Origin: Morella rubra
Lineage: Eukaryota > Streptophyta > Magnoliopsida > Fagales > Myricaceae
Assembly: GCA_003952965.2 (NCBI GenBank)
Contig: CM025851.1
Location: forward strand, 12,225,048-12,289,047
Direction: 5' to 3'
DNA: 64,000 bases
A model generated the notes under the pieces. It saw only the letters and a program-made list of their open reading frames with translations, was not told the origin of the DNA and ran no database searches. The position numbers were made by a program, and so were the translations under genes. The stretch's first letter is position 1, and every line of letters begins with the position of its first letter. Shown here piece by piece: positions 34,600 through 46,546 of this stretch.

Positions 34600-37500
34600 A
34601 TTGAGTGATCCTCTCTCTCCTCCTACACTCGATATTTCCTTGTTGTTGATTGATTGCAGCAACTTTTTTACGAGGTGATCTCCTTAGAGGTGGTGGCTGT
34701 GTTTGAGCATGCACCTGAATAATAATATAGATGCACTTAGTTAGATTTGTACGTATACAATAGTCAGAAAAATAATGAAAGGATATGGTACTAACTGAAC
34801 ACAATAAATTCTAACCTGGTTCACTGCACTATCTGTTGGCTCTCTGTCCCTATTGGTTGTAGCCCTCTTTCGTGGCGATCTTCTTACAGTTGGTGTTTGA
34901 ACCGGTACCTGCTTACACAAATAAGACAGCAAGTTGGTTAGTACAATATGGTAATTTTTTTTATAGGCTATATAAATAGTATATTAACATCTATAAACCG
35001 ACTGCCCCCAACAAAAACGTGCATTAGTATATTGGTGTCCCTTGGACTCTCTGAAGAGACCTCCCCAAAAGAAAATTAATATTACATTGGTCAAGTGATG
35101 TTTACTAATATTACATTAATGTCGTTTCCTGTTAAGCTTTTGTGAAAATTTTAGGGATTCAAGACTGAAAATTTTAGGGATTCAAGACTGTAATTCCGAG
35201 AGATGAACATATAAACATCCTAAAAGTTCATGATAAACCAACAGTTCATTTAACAGGTCAACTACCAATAGTTCATTTAAACATATAATTCAGAGAGATG
35301 AACATATAAACATCCTAAAACGTCAGAAAAAAAAGCGGTAAAATATGCTAATTTAATAGATCAAGTACCTGGTTCACCATTGGTGTCTGAATAGGTACCT
35401 CCCTATCCATAGTTTCTATATTTCTTCTCTTCCTTGTATTCTTGCTAGTGCATACCTCGCTTGCATTGGTTGATGTACTAGCTTCCCCAAAATTTTCAGT
35501 ATCCTGCACAGAAATAAGTTAGTTGGATTCTTAAACAATGTCTTAGCTAGCAATTGCATTATATGTATGTGTACCTCTGGGTTTCTTTTTTTCTTGCTTG
35601 GCTTCTTTGGATATATTCTGCGATTCGGGTTATCCGGTTTCTTGCAACTTCGAGCATTATGACCAGCAACACCACACTTTCCGCATCGAATCCCATAACC
35701 AGCCCTTGTAACCCGATATGGATGTTGTGTCTCATCCTCAGCTCTAACTCTTGCTTTCTTCGCCTACCAGGCCTCACTCTCAATTGAGGGGGCTGTACTG
35801 GAGTACTATCTGCATGTGGCCAATCATCAGGACCGGGCATGGCATTGACTTTTGGGGCATACGCAGCTGAGTACTTAGATTTTCTATAGTAGTCATCTAC
35901 AAAGTCTTCGGGATTCCTTCTATCGTAGTATATGGCGTGCATGCATGAGAGCATGGTATTCCATTCAGCTGCCATTGCCCGCACGAACATTCTTTCCTCC
36001 CGATGTTCACTAGTTTACGCCCCTCCTTCAGTGGCTCCACCTCAAACGTTGCACCATCAGTCCAGTTACAAAGACAGAACCTAGAGTCAGACTTTGATCT
36101 CTCAAGCTTCGCTCTGATGCGTGGACATATATCCCAAGTTGCTTTCGCTATGCCAACTCTCTTTGCCACATATCTGTTCATTATTTGTTTTCGTATGAGC
36201 TCAAGCATTGTCAACACCGGCTTGTCCCTCGCATCCTTTATCCAAGAATTGAAGGTCTCCGCAAGGTTATTTAGCAACATGTCACACTTGCTAGAAGTTC
36301 TGAATGCATGCCTCGACCACCCTTTAGGGTCAATTAGAACCAAGTATCCGTGTGCATCAGGATTCAAACCCTTAATATTCTCCATATGGTGTTCAAACTT
36401 GGATCTCGTACATGCACGGGCAGCAGACCCAAGTTCATCCTTCAAAGCTTGGCCCTTGTATCCTTTGCTTTTCATGTTCGCATGCAAGTGCCTAATGCAA
36501 TGTCTTTGCTCATCATCCGGTACTAACTCCTCTAAAGCATCGCGTAGGCCCTGAAATTAGTACGAGATAATTATAACTTGAGTAATTAACAAAATTAATT
36601 ACTTCTAGCAAGTACATTGTAATTCTAGCAATAACAATAAATTCTTATATACCTTCTGCCGATCAGACATCCACGTCCACCTTCGCTCATCATCCATGCC
36701 CACATCTTCCATTAATATTGTCAGAAACCATGTCCATGACATGCGACACTCCGTCTCCACCACAGCCACTGCAAGGGGATACATATCATCATTGCCGTCC
36801 TTCCCCACAGCACACAATAACTGACCACCAAGTGGTCCTTTGAGATGGCACCCATCCACTGAAATAACAGGTCTACAGCCATTTATAAATCCCCGTTTGC
36901 ACGCATCCAACCTCACATACATGCGCTGGAAAAATACACCCTCCCTTGCGACTTTCACACAACTCCCGGGATTCCATTTATATAGGGCTTCCCCGTAGTC
37001 GAAGATGTAATTGTACTGCTCAGCATGTTTTCCATACACCATCTCCAATCCAAGCTTCTTTGCTCTATACATGTGGTTCTTTGACACTTGAACTTGGAAA
37101 TCCCTTCTAATCTGGTTGCCCAATGCTGTGGGAGGTAGATTCGGGTTGTCTCGAATCTGTTCAAGATAGTGAGCAGCGCTGAAACGATGACTAAGCTTCG
37201 TATTTTTATGGTGAACTCCACAATTATGTTCCTTCACCATAGTCTTAACCTGAAATGAATCTTTGGTTAGATTTGTCCATGATGCTTGAATCATCCAAGG
37301 ACATTCTACGGCCTTGCATTTAGCCCTCACCCGCAATTTGTCGTTCTTAAGAAAACGGTAGTCGAATTTCTTCTGAATGGCATAAAGCTTTAGAGCTTCC
37401 TTGAATAGTGCAACTGATCTAAAATTCAGCCCCCTCACCATTTGAATTGGTCTACACAAATCATCTTCGTGGAAGTCAGCATATTTAACCTTATACCCCT

Positions 37501-38463
37501 CATCGCTATCTGAACTATCGCCTTCATTTTGACTTCCAATTGGCACAGAAATTTCCCCATCACTAGGTTGCTCCTCAATTGTGTGTTCACCACCTTTGCC
37601 TCCTGTCCCAAACCAATCTATAGCCGTTTTTCTTCTTGCAGATATATTATTGTGTTGCTGCAAATCGGGGGTCTCAACACCTTCAGCCCTTCCACTCTCA
37701 TTCTGTACATTTACCTCACTTGCATCTCCATCACTCTCACCATCGTCATTTTCCCCACTTGCTTCTCCATCACTATCGTGTGCTATTTCATCACCAACCG
37801 TAACAATTGATGGCCGACAATTGATCTGGTGGAGGATCTGTGTCTGGTTCAATGACTGTGTCTGCCTCAGAATCAACTCAGCATCGACTCCTCAGACTCC
37901 TCAATCATTCAGCGCATCAGGACATCAGTAGCTCAGACTCCTCAGCCCCATCATTACCAGCGTCATCAGCCATCAGTAGGAGCTCCTCATCATTACCATC
38001 ATCAGCCTCAGTAGGAGCTCCTCCATCATTAGTAGCCACTAGGAGCTCCTCCATTAGCAGCCCCACCATCCACAAGTAATTCAGGAGCTCTGGAGCATGA
38101 ACTAGTTAAAGACAGTGGAGTAGGAGGAAGAGAAGCTTCAGGCGGGAAAATTGGGACATCCAATCCATGCTCCACATATATGTGTAGTTCGTCCTCATTT
38201 CTTTGATCCAACAGTGCAATTATCCTCAAAATATCTGCATCACAGTCTACAACAGACATTGAGTCATTGCACCGATCTTTACTAAACTTCCACCACAACG
38301 ATCTCACATTGTTATACTTCAGCTCAGTCTTTATCAGCTTCAGAATGTGGGTTATAGATAAATAATCTGGATCCAAGTTACCGACAAATGTGACTTCCCC
38401 GTGTAGATACTTTGTACGTACAAAGTTAATGGCTCCACCATGGTGTATAAATATCCCCACCAT
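34600..38463 (-). pseudogene. MuDR-type MULE transposase, frameshifted
   Basis: Order on the minus strand: a PB1-like N-terminal domain (from ATG 38463, GGAINFVRTKYLHGEVTF); an acidic, low-complexity linker (about 38060-37870) broken by frameshifts; the MuDR DNA-binding region (37500-37200, FKEALKLYAIQKKFDYRF); the MULE catalytic domain (VISVDGCHLKGPLGGQ at about 36860, AVVETECRMSWTWF); an intron at 36653-36550; a SWIM zinc finger (CSCGQWQLNGIPCSHAC, about 35980); and a CCHC knuckle (CGKCGVAGHNARSC, about 35680). Single-nucleotide shifts near 35940 and 35765, plus the linker lesions, break the frame. Downstream exons (34930-34620) carry repeated RRSPRK basic motifs. In this state it is unlikely to encode an active enzyme. 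Confidence 0.9.
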
Positions 38464-39759
38464 CTGCAAATTATTCCAATACAGTAGTTAGGATATTAAG
38501 AATTATAGAAATATCAATTCTCTTATAAATATCAAATCAAAACTTCAGTGATCAAATTAATCGCATTCAAATATGTAATACATATTCACCACAAATCTAA
38601 ACTAAAGGATCCAAATTCTATCTTGAGCTATATATATATATATATTGAAAAGAGAAAATAAAAAATTAAAAAAGAGGGCCCTGAAGTTCTTAAGAGGGTT
38701 AAGCCTAAAAGGATTATGCCCCGCTGCTCATCTCAATTGTCTTTCTTTCTATTGTATGGAATACTATTTTCACGTTGCACTTGGGCTGCACAATCCTCTC
38801 ACTGTATTGTCAATTTGAGGCTTTATAGACCAAGCTGCCCAATTGGCGGGGTAGGCTTGTTTGGTCGTGTTTAGTGAGTAAAAACACCAAACAGAAATCA
38901 ATGACCACCCACAAAGCTATATATGATACTAAACAAACAGTCAAAAAGTCAGAGAGCCAACAAACAACTTCGTGCACAGACACTAATATAAATAACAATA
39001 TTAAATTTAAACACGTGCTTTGTTGTATGGGACCACAACAATAATCAAATGAGTAGCAACAATGTGCACAGAGACACATAACAGACAAAAGTCCTTTGCT
39101 ATTGGGACCACAACACATAACAAACAACAATCTTCCTTTAATATATGCACACGGACAGACCCACATTGATAACCTATAAACGTTACTCGGTCCAAGAAAC
39201 CATAAACAAAAGAAACAAAAACAAAAACAAAAGAAACCATAAACAAACAAACAAAAAAATTCGCAGCAATAAGCAACTATAAACAAAAGCTACTAGCAAT
39301 CCTTTAACATATGCCAAAAAGCACTAAGAAACGCTACTGGGTCCACTAGCAGCCATAAATATATGGCAAAAAGCACTAGGAAATGCTACTGGGTCCACTA
39401 ACAGCCATAAACAAATGATTCCCAACAAAAAGCACTCCATTACCTCTCCTCTTTGCAAATTCGGAATGCCTTTTTAGGCGCAGAGAAGCGCTGCACTTTT
39501 TATCTTCTTTCAAGCAGCACTTTAGGCAACAATCGGCTTGCGACTTTATCCCTTGACGATTTTTTGCGTGACAGGAAGCTTAGGTTCGTGTTGAGATTAC
39601 GATTTGGGGATTAGGTTACGTTTTGGGGATTTTCGTGTTTGCGACTTTGTTTGGGCAGCTGTAGAGATTTACAACTTTGCCCATTATTTTTACTCACGTG
39701 GTTTCAATTTTAATGACATGGCTTTTTTGTAGTTTTCGTGGAAAATGAAAAATAATGGG

Positions 39760-39951
39760 GGACACGTGTTCCTATTTCGGTGGTCCTGAGTTGGCTTCCG
39801 TCTGCCACGTTCGAATTTCCCGTTAAATGACTTGACGGATGGACTGGATGCAAAACGTGAAAGAGCCCAGGGATTAGTGTGGAACAAATTGAACCCTAGG
39901 GACCAAATGGGGAAAAAGTTAAACCCCAGGGACCAACAGGAATATTATGCC
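39760..39951. repeat. MULE right terminal inverted repeat
   Basis: Reverse complement of the left repeat, with two differences. It lies upstream of the transposase start and probably includes its promoter. Confidence 0.95.
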
Positions 39952-40164
39952 TAAAGTTTATTATTGGTGCACTCACTCCCCGCTACAACAAATATGAGAC
40001 GGATTTTTTCGTCAAAAAATTCGTCCAAAAAAATACTATTTAAAATCTGTCCTGAGAGCTGGGATAAAATGTTTTTTCAAGAAAAAAAAACCCGTCCTTT
40101 TTTTGGTCATTGATTTTGTCTTGGCCTGTTGAGTCCCATTTCCACTTTAACGGTACATTGAACC

Positions 40165-40975
40165 TAATGGGCCCAATTTTGTTTGTTATAATTATTTCAT
40201 GAGACTTGTACCAGCGTCCATGTGCAGCCCGCACCAACTTTCTGTGGAAGAAAGATTGCAGCACGTGGTTATTAGACAATAATATTTGTTTGTTTGCTGA
40301 ACTGTTGTGACTCTAAAATTTTGGATCTAATTAAAAAAAATTATTTTATTATTAAAAATTTTTATTATTATAATATTTATTTAAAATTAATCTTTCTTTA
40401 TTTTTTAATTAATTCTTAGAAATTATATTAACTTTTTCACTTTTCCTGTACCTCAAAATTTCAACTCAATACAAAATTTGAACAAACATACGCCACGAGT
40501 CGACACAGACGAACGAATTCAAATCACGCTAAAAGCAAAGATCTGAAAGGGTCGATTTCCTCTGGGAAATAGTCAAATGGATTGTTCTTTTCTTTGCTCA
40601 CATACAACTTTTTCTTTGGGAATAGTCAAATAAATTGTTCTGCTTTGAGCTGTTTGGACTGCAGAGACGTTTCAAGAAATTCCTCTGTATTTTTCTTTGC
40701 TCACATACAACTTTGTCATTTGCTCTCGGCGGCTTCGATTTCTCCAATGTCCCAAGGAAAAAGGCCGAATTTGTTATTTATATTCCAGCTGAAAAGAGGA
40801 GCCAATTACAAGGCCCCAACTGTCGTATAATGACTGGTTTTAAACAGAATTCTTGGACAAGCAAAACTGACTCATCCCATTGTTTCTTGGGCTCCAAGCG
40901 AAAGGAGCCTTACATTAGTTATAATGCGTCACCAGAGGCTTCTTATTTTACTCAAAATTTTCCGTCACTATAAGA
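40165..40975. repeat. Segmental duplication block F, copy 2 (upstream of gene D)
   Basis: This is the paralogue of 21531-22355, with a local AT-rich insert (about 40310-40495) and a short tandem duplication (about 40575-40640, TTTGGGAATAGTCAAAT). It leads without interruption into gene D and is the likely promoter and 5' region of that gene. Confidence 0.85.
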
Positions 40976-41016
40976 TAAGCGGTACCTCCCCTTGTGCAAC
41001 GGCAGTGAAGCAAGCA

Positions 41017-44000
41017 ATGGAGGACTCCCTCCCTCTCCATGCCCTCCATGTCCAAAAACTATCAATGTTCATTAACAGAGCACATTCACTTATCCACTCC
41101 ATAGCTTTGGCTTTCATAATTTACTACAGAGTTTCTTTTCTTTTCATAGACCCCAAGACTAGGGCCACACCACTGCTACCATGGCTTCTTGTGTTCGCTT
41201 CTGAGCTCCTGCTTTCTTTTATATGGCTCCTCGGCCAAGCTTATCGTTGGCGTCCCGTTACTCGGACAGTCTTCCCGGAAAGATTGCCAGATGATGACAA
41301 GTTGCCGGCTATTGATGTCTTCATATGCACCACGGATCCAAACAAGGAACCAACTGTGGGAGTCATGAACACTGTGATGTCAGCCATGGCTCTCGACTAC
41401 CCCACCGAAAAGCTTCACGTGTATCTTTCAGATGATGGGGGTTCTCCTTTGACTTTGCACGGAATGAGGGAGGCTTGGAGGTTTGCAAGGTGGTGGCTTC
41501 CTTTTTGTAGAAGGTATGAAATCACAACCAGATGTCCAGAGGCTTATTTCTCGGCTTTACAGGCCGATTGTGGCTTTGGGAGTTCAGAGTTCATGACAGA
41601 GCGACGGAAAATTAAGGTTAGCTCTGCGGTTGTGTTAGTCAGTTAGTGTTGCCGATTATGCATTTGTCAGTCAGTTGTGGGAGGTGTTTTTCTGTCGTTT
41701 GTAGATATTTTCTAGATGAACATTTTAGTGTTTCAGCACTCATAATTGGTAGGGGTGATATTGGTGCAGGAAAGGTACGATATGTTGAAGGAATCCATAG
41801 CAAAAGAAAGCGGAAGAGACCCAACACGGTACAATAGTAGGAATACTGCTCGAGACCACCCCTCTGTCATTGAGGTACCACTTTCTCTTTTGCTTGTTTT
41901 CAGATAGTGGAAACTGGCAACGTTCCAGTGTAAATAAGTGGATTAAATAAGCAGCCTAGTCAAAGTATTCAAAAAGCAAAACAGAGTTGATAAGTACACC
42001 ACATATGATTCTTAAACAAAAATATGCAGCTAACCATCTTCTGGATTGGCCAATGAATCTTTGCCAATTATAGGCGCTTTTAGATAAAACATTTCGTTTT
42101 CAGTTTGATGCAGACATATGCATGCAGCACGATTAAGTCAATTAAGATTATCTAATCCTCATAGGGTGGCAGGTGATACATGACGAGTCCAACGACACAG
42201 TACTGCAAGTAGACCGAGATAAGATGCCTCTCCTTGTTTATGTTTCTCGTGAGAAAAGGCTTTCTCATCGTCACCATTTTAAGGCTGGAGCACTCAATGT
42301 CCTCGTATGCAAACTTTTCCTCCTATATATACATACCTATACGTATATATGTACACATCTAAGAATTAAGAATATCATTGAGGTATAAGTAACTTCAACT
42401 AATATTATTGCAGCAACGGGTCTCCGGGTTGATAAGCAATTCACCCTACATACTTGCTCTAGATTGTGACATGTACTGCAATGACCCAACATCAGCTAGG
42501 CAAGCAATGTGTTTCCACCTTGATTCTAATATCTCACACTCGCTGTCCTTTGTTCAATTCCCTCAAAGATTCCAAAATATCAGTAAGACCGATATCTATG
42601 ACAGTCAGCTGAGATCACAATTTTCGGTATGGGAGCACAAACCGAGTGTCAGTTTAACTATTATTCATCTGAGGACTGATATTCTTTTCACTAAAGATTG
42701 CTCTACCTGTTTTAGCTGCAATGGCATGGTCTAGATGGGCTCGAGGGACCCTTTTTGGCGGGTACCGGCTTTTATATCAAGAGGGTTTCGCTCCGTGGAA
42801 GTACCATGCAAGAAGGTTTATTGGGTTTTTGTTATTGCCATCAGTCGCAACAAAATGCCTTTGATGGTTTCTTAATCACCAGTGTCATCACTTCTTGCTA
42901 CTGTGATATATTGGTTCTAATCTATATCTATTTGCAGACACTGATCTCAAGGAACTTAAACAATCATTTGGTTCGTCCAATGAACTAATCAAATCCCTTC
43001 GCCAAAACTTCAAGCCTAACGCGATCAATGATCAGCATATATTGCGTCAAGAGACCCAATTATTGGCGTCCTGTACCTATGAAAATGACACAAAATGGGG
43101 TAAAGAGGCAAGTAAACCTCGTGATTGCTTTTTCAGTTTTTATATCTGAATTTTTGATGGATGACTTTTCGTATGATTTACTTGGATTTCTCCTTGCCTG
43201 CAGGTTGGTTTCTTATATAATTCTGTCGTGGAAGATGTCTTTACAGGATTTGTTAGCTTACATTGCAAAGGTTGGAGTTCGGTTAATTTTGATCCACCGA
43301 GGCCACAATTCTTGGGGAGCGGCACCACGAATTTGAATGACGTCTTGGTTCAAGGCATGAGATGGAGCTCCGGGTTGATAGAATTTGGTTTCTCAAAGTT
43401 CTGCCCTCTCATATATGGACCACCAAGAGTGTCTCTTCTTCAGAGCATGTGTTATGCAGAAGTAGCCTTGTTTCCACTTTATTTCCTTCCTTTATGGTGT
43501 TTTGCAACTATTCCTCAGCTCTGTCTACTTAATGGCGTGCCCTTGTACCCTGAGGTAACATCCCCTAATTTCATGCCCTATTGTTTCTTTTATAGTGAAA
43601 AACAGGTTCCCCTGATCATCCCAACACATTTTTTGTTTCTACAGGTCTCAAGCTCATTTTTTGTTATATATGTATTCATCTTCTTATCGGCCCTGTCCAA
43701 ACATTTACTGGAGGTCCTCTCAACGGGAGTGTCATTTCAAACGTGGATGAATGGACAAAGGTTATGGATGATAAAGTCAATCATCTGTCACTTGTATGGA
43801 AGCTTAGATGTTATTATGAAGAAGTTCGGAATGAGAGAAGCCAGTTTCTTGCCCACCAACAAAGTTGCGGATGATGAACAAGTGAAGCTTTACCAAATGG
43901 GAAAATTTGATTTTCAAACATCGAACAAATTTCTTGTTCCTATGGTTTCCCTGATCATTTTGAACATGGCTGCCTTCTTTGGTGGACTCATTAGAATCTT

Positions 44001-44199
44001 CTTTCTGGGCGATTGGGACAAGATGTTTGTGCAAGCTTTCATGTCGTTCTATATTTTAGTCATGAGTTTCCCAATAATAGAAGGGATGACGATAAGGAAG
44101 GACAAGGCCGGAAGGATTCGACCATCAGTCACTGGGTCATCCATTATGTTTTCCACTATTTTCTTGGTTTTGGGATCTATTGTTCTCGTTATTAAGTGA
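41017..44199 (+). CDS. Cellulose-synthase-like protein G, intact (copy D), 741 aa
   Basis: Eight exons: 41017-41616, 41770-41874, 42173-42304, 42414-42626, 42716-42815, 42938-43107, 43204-43554, 43645-44199; all phases agree. This is a GT2 glycosyltransferase of the Golgi/ER membrane. Two N-terminal membrane segments (about 27-44 and 52-74) precede the catalytic loop, with Asp139-Asp140-Gly141, DCD at 296-298, the third Asp in VED at 449-451 and QGMRW at 490-494. Several membrane helices follow. The length fits CslG (about 720-750 aa). Intron 6 uses a GC donor (43108-43109); using the nearby GT would break phase and lose the family sequence WGKEVGF. Relatives act on cell-wall glycans, and some CslG/CslM members glucuronosylate triterpenoids; the substrate here is unknown. 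Confidence 0.93.
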
Positions 44200-44932
44200 A
44201 TTTAAATAACTTATCTAGGGGTACGTATGTTTTCCTTTTATTTTTATCAATATATCTCGTCAATATTCCATTACTCTCTTTGCTAGTGTTATAGGTCTTT
44301 TTTAGATGCAGAAGGCTTGAGAGTGGAGGCTTAAATTCATATTTTTCACAAAATGGTGTGATGCCGTTTGATGCAGTCCTATTTCTTCTTTCAAAATTGG
44401 CAATTTATCCTGAATTATAAAATTTTTTAGAAGGTTTAAAATCTACAGGATCTGGTGGAACTCTGTTATCTCAATCAGATTTCAAGCCATAAAACTAAGA
44501 TGAATTAGTGCCTGATTCCGAAATGTGCAAAGATGTAATTTCGGGCTTGGGCTTGTCCTTTTTGGTAATTTCGAGCTCGGGCTTGCCCTCCCTCTTTTTT
44601 GGTAATTTTGTGCCTGGGTTTGTTCCAGATGATCTTGATTCTGTACCGCATAAAATCAGAAGCTTCGGGAAGAAGTCCCTTTCGCGCTCCTAGACCCTAT
44701 ATAAAGAGTATCGGGTCACATGCATCGTTTCACGTTCAAATCAAATCACCGCTCTAACGGAGTAACAGTCTTCCTTTTAGACGAGAAAACCGCCAAGTAC
44801 CTGCTTTTTTTTTTTTTTTTTTTTTTCCTCGTCTTCTTCAAGAAAACTCATCCCAACGTCAAGGAAGCTCTGAAACCTATCTTATCCAAGAACCCCTTTA
44901 CTCCAACACCCATCCAAGTTCAACCTCGCTTC
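44200..44932. other. Intergenic region and 5' leader of the kinase gene
   Basis: No gene is supported at 44200-44690. A short imperfect repeat (GTAATTTCG(G/A)GC...GGGCTTG) lies at about 44535-44610. The kinase frame stays open upstream of its ATG back to 44720, through a run of about 20 T (44804-44826), but this stretch is not kinase-like and is most likely 5' UTR. Confidence 0.55.
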
Positions 44933-46546
44933 ATGGCTTCCGAAGAAGAAGAACCAAAATGGGTCCAATACCCATTGGACTCGAACTCCTACAAGATTCT
45001 TGATAAAATTTGTGTCCATGCGAGCGCTGTTGTTTACAAAGCCATATGCGTGCCCATGGACTACGCGGTGGTGGCAATCAAAGCAATCAATCTTGATCAA
45101 TCACGTACGGATTTCGACTATGTTAGACGTGAAGCCAGGACCCTCTCGCTTCTCTCTCATCCAAACATCCTCAACGCCTACGGTTCCTTCACAGTTGATC
45201 GTAGCCATTGGGTCGTGATGCCGTTCATGTCTGCTGGTTCCTTGCAATCCATAATATCATCGTCTTTTCCAGACGGTTTATCTGAGCCATGCATTGCCAT
45301 CGTTCTCAAAGAAACTCTACTCGCCTTGTCTTATCTTCATAATCAAGGCCTCCTTCACAGAGACATCAAGGCGAGTAACATTCTTGTAGACTCGATTGGA
45401 TCAGTCAAGCTCTCGGATTTCGGGATCTCGGCCTCAATTTACGAGTCCGATTCGATTCGAGGGTGGTCCTCGTCACCCTCATCATCCTCCTTGATGCTCA
45501 CTGATGTTGCAGCCGCGCCGTATTGGATGGCGCCGGAGGTGATACACTCGCACCACGGGTACAGTTTTAAGGCTGATATATGGTCCTTTGGGATCACTGC
45601 ACTGGAATTGGTTCATGGACGCCCTCCATTGTCTCACCTTCCTCCTTCAGAATCTCTGCTCCAGATGATTACTAAGCGGTTTCGATTCTCAGACTACGAA
45701 AAGCACAAGAATAACAAGCACAAGAATTTCTCCAAGGCTTTTAAAGAGATGGTGGCTTTGTGTCTCGACCAAGACCCATCAAAGAGGCCCTCGGCCTATC
45801 AATTGTTAAAGCATTCTTTCTTCGAGAATTGCGAGGGTTCGGATTTTCTTGTAAAGAACGTGCTGCAGGGGTTGCCTAGCGTTGAAGAAAGGTTCAAAGA
45901 AAGCAAGATTACGCATTCGGACCTGTCAAGCAGCAATACTGGCGATGATGATCGGGAGGATGACGAAGGTAACTCGGTGAGGCAGAAGACAGAGGAGAGA
46001 AGGATCAGTGTGTGGAACTTCAACGAGGACGGGTTTGAACTAGACCCAGTGTTCCCATCTGAGTCCAAAGATAATTCAGTGGTGAAACGCGTACGTTTTG
46101 GGGGTGAAATTATAATTCATGACCAGGGAGGTGAGTCGGGTGAGCTGTCGGGTGATGTAAGTCCGAGTTCACAAGTTGAAGGTGGGCTAGAAAACCAAGT
46201 GATCAGTGGTCACAGTGAGAGTGAGAGCAGTAGAATTGGCGGTGAGGGCCAGTCTGGAGGTGGGGGCGTTGAGAGGAAAGGGACATTCTTGGATGGTCTG
46301 GTGGCATTAAGGTTGAGCTTGGATGATCAGAGGGCGAAGGTGAGCCAGATGATTAGCATGGTAAGTGGGGAGGCAGTATCTGGGGAAGTGAGCAGAGAGG
46401 AGCAGATGGCTCAGTTGATTCAGAAGCTAACGGCGGAGTTGGAGAATGAGAGGAAGAAAAGCTTTGAATTGGAGCTAGAGCTGGAGATGATAAAGTTTCG
46501 TGCGGAAGGATACGATGACAGTGGCAGTACGGCCGATGAAGCATAA
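44933..46546 (+). CDS. BLUS1: BLUS1-type STE20/GCK Ser/Thr kinase, single exon, 537 aa
   Basis: The kinase domain covers about residues 19-294. VAIK supplies the catalytic Lys50; HRDIKASN is at 142-149, DFG at 162-164 and APE at 200-202. Arabidopsis BLUS1 (487 aa) is phosphorylated by phototropins on a C-terminal serine (Ser348) and links blue light to guard-cell H+-ATPase and stomatal opening. Here RRIS at 356-359 (Ser359), followed by WNFNEDGFELDP, is the likely equivalent. RVRFGGEI (about 385) and a C-terminal coiled-coil stretch (about 495-525) follow. The glycine-rich loop reads I26-C-V-H-A-S, where I-G-x-G-A-S is expected, so two glycines are missing. I chose ATG 44933 because the family N-terminus (YKILDKI) begins just after it. 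Confidence 0.88.
   Translation: MASEEEEPKWVQYPLDSNSYKILDKICVHASAVVYKAICVPMDYAVVAIKAINLDQSRTDFDYVRREARTLSLLSHPNILNAYGSFTVDRSHWVVMPFMSAGSLQSIISSSFPDGLSEPCIAIVLKETLLALSYLHNQGLLHRDIKASNILVDSIGSVKLSDFGISASIYESDSIRGWSSSPSSSSLMLTDVAAAPYWMAPEVIHSHHGYSFKADIWSFGITALELVHGRPPLSHLPPSESLLQMITKRFRFSDYEKHKNNKHKNFSKAFKEMVALCLDQDPSKRPSAYQLLKHSFFENCEGSDFLVKNVLQGLPSVEERFKESKITHSDLSSSNTGDDDREDDEGNSVRQKTEERRISVWNFNEDGFELDPVFPSESKDNSVVKRVRFGGEIIIHDQGGESGELSGDVSPSSQVEGGLENQVISGHSESESSRIGGEGQSGGGGVERKGTFLDGLVALRLSLDDQRAKVSQMISMVSGEAVSGEVSREEQMAQLIQKLTAELENERKKSFELELELEMIKFRAEGYDDSGSTADEA

Larger units (their letters stand above)
32438..39960 (-). mobile_element. Mutator-like element (MULE), 7505 bp, with TIRs and 9-bp TSD
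   Basis: Element 32447-39951, flanked by the 9-bp direct repeat TAAAGTTTA at 32438-32446 and 39952-39960. The terminal inverted repeats 32447-32638 and 39760-39951 (192 bp, starting GGCATAATATTCC) differ at only two positions by eye. The 9-bp duplication and long inverted repeats identify the Mutator superfamily. Inside are a transposase gene read leftward from the right end and a small gene read rightward from the left end, so the two converge, as in maize MuDR. Nearly identical ends mean recent transposition, although the transposase frame is broken. Confidence 0.95.

Noticed and set aside
43100-43101. GT donor alternative for gene D intron 6
   Set aside because: It breaks phase with exon 7 and removes the conserved WGKE sequence; the GC donor keeps both.
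44720-44932. 71-residue N-terminal extension of the kinase frame
   Set aside because: It includes a run of T20 giving poly-Phe and has no similarity to kinase N-termini; ATG 44933 fits the family.
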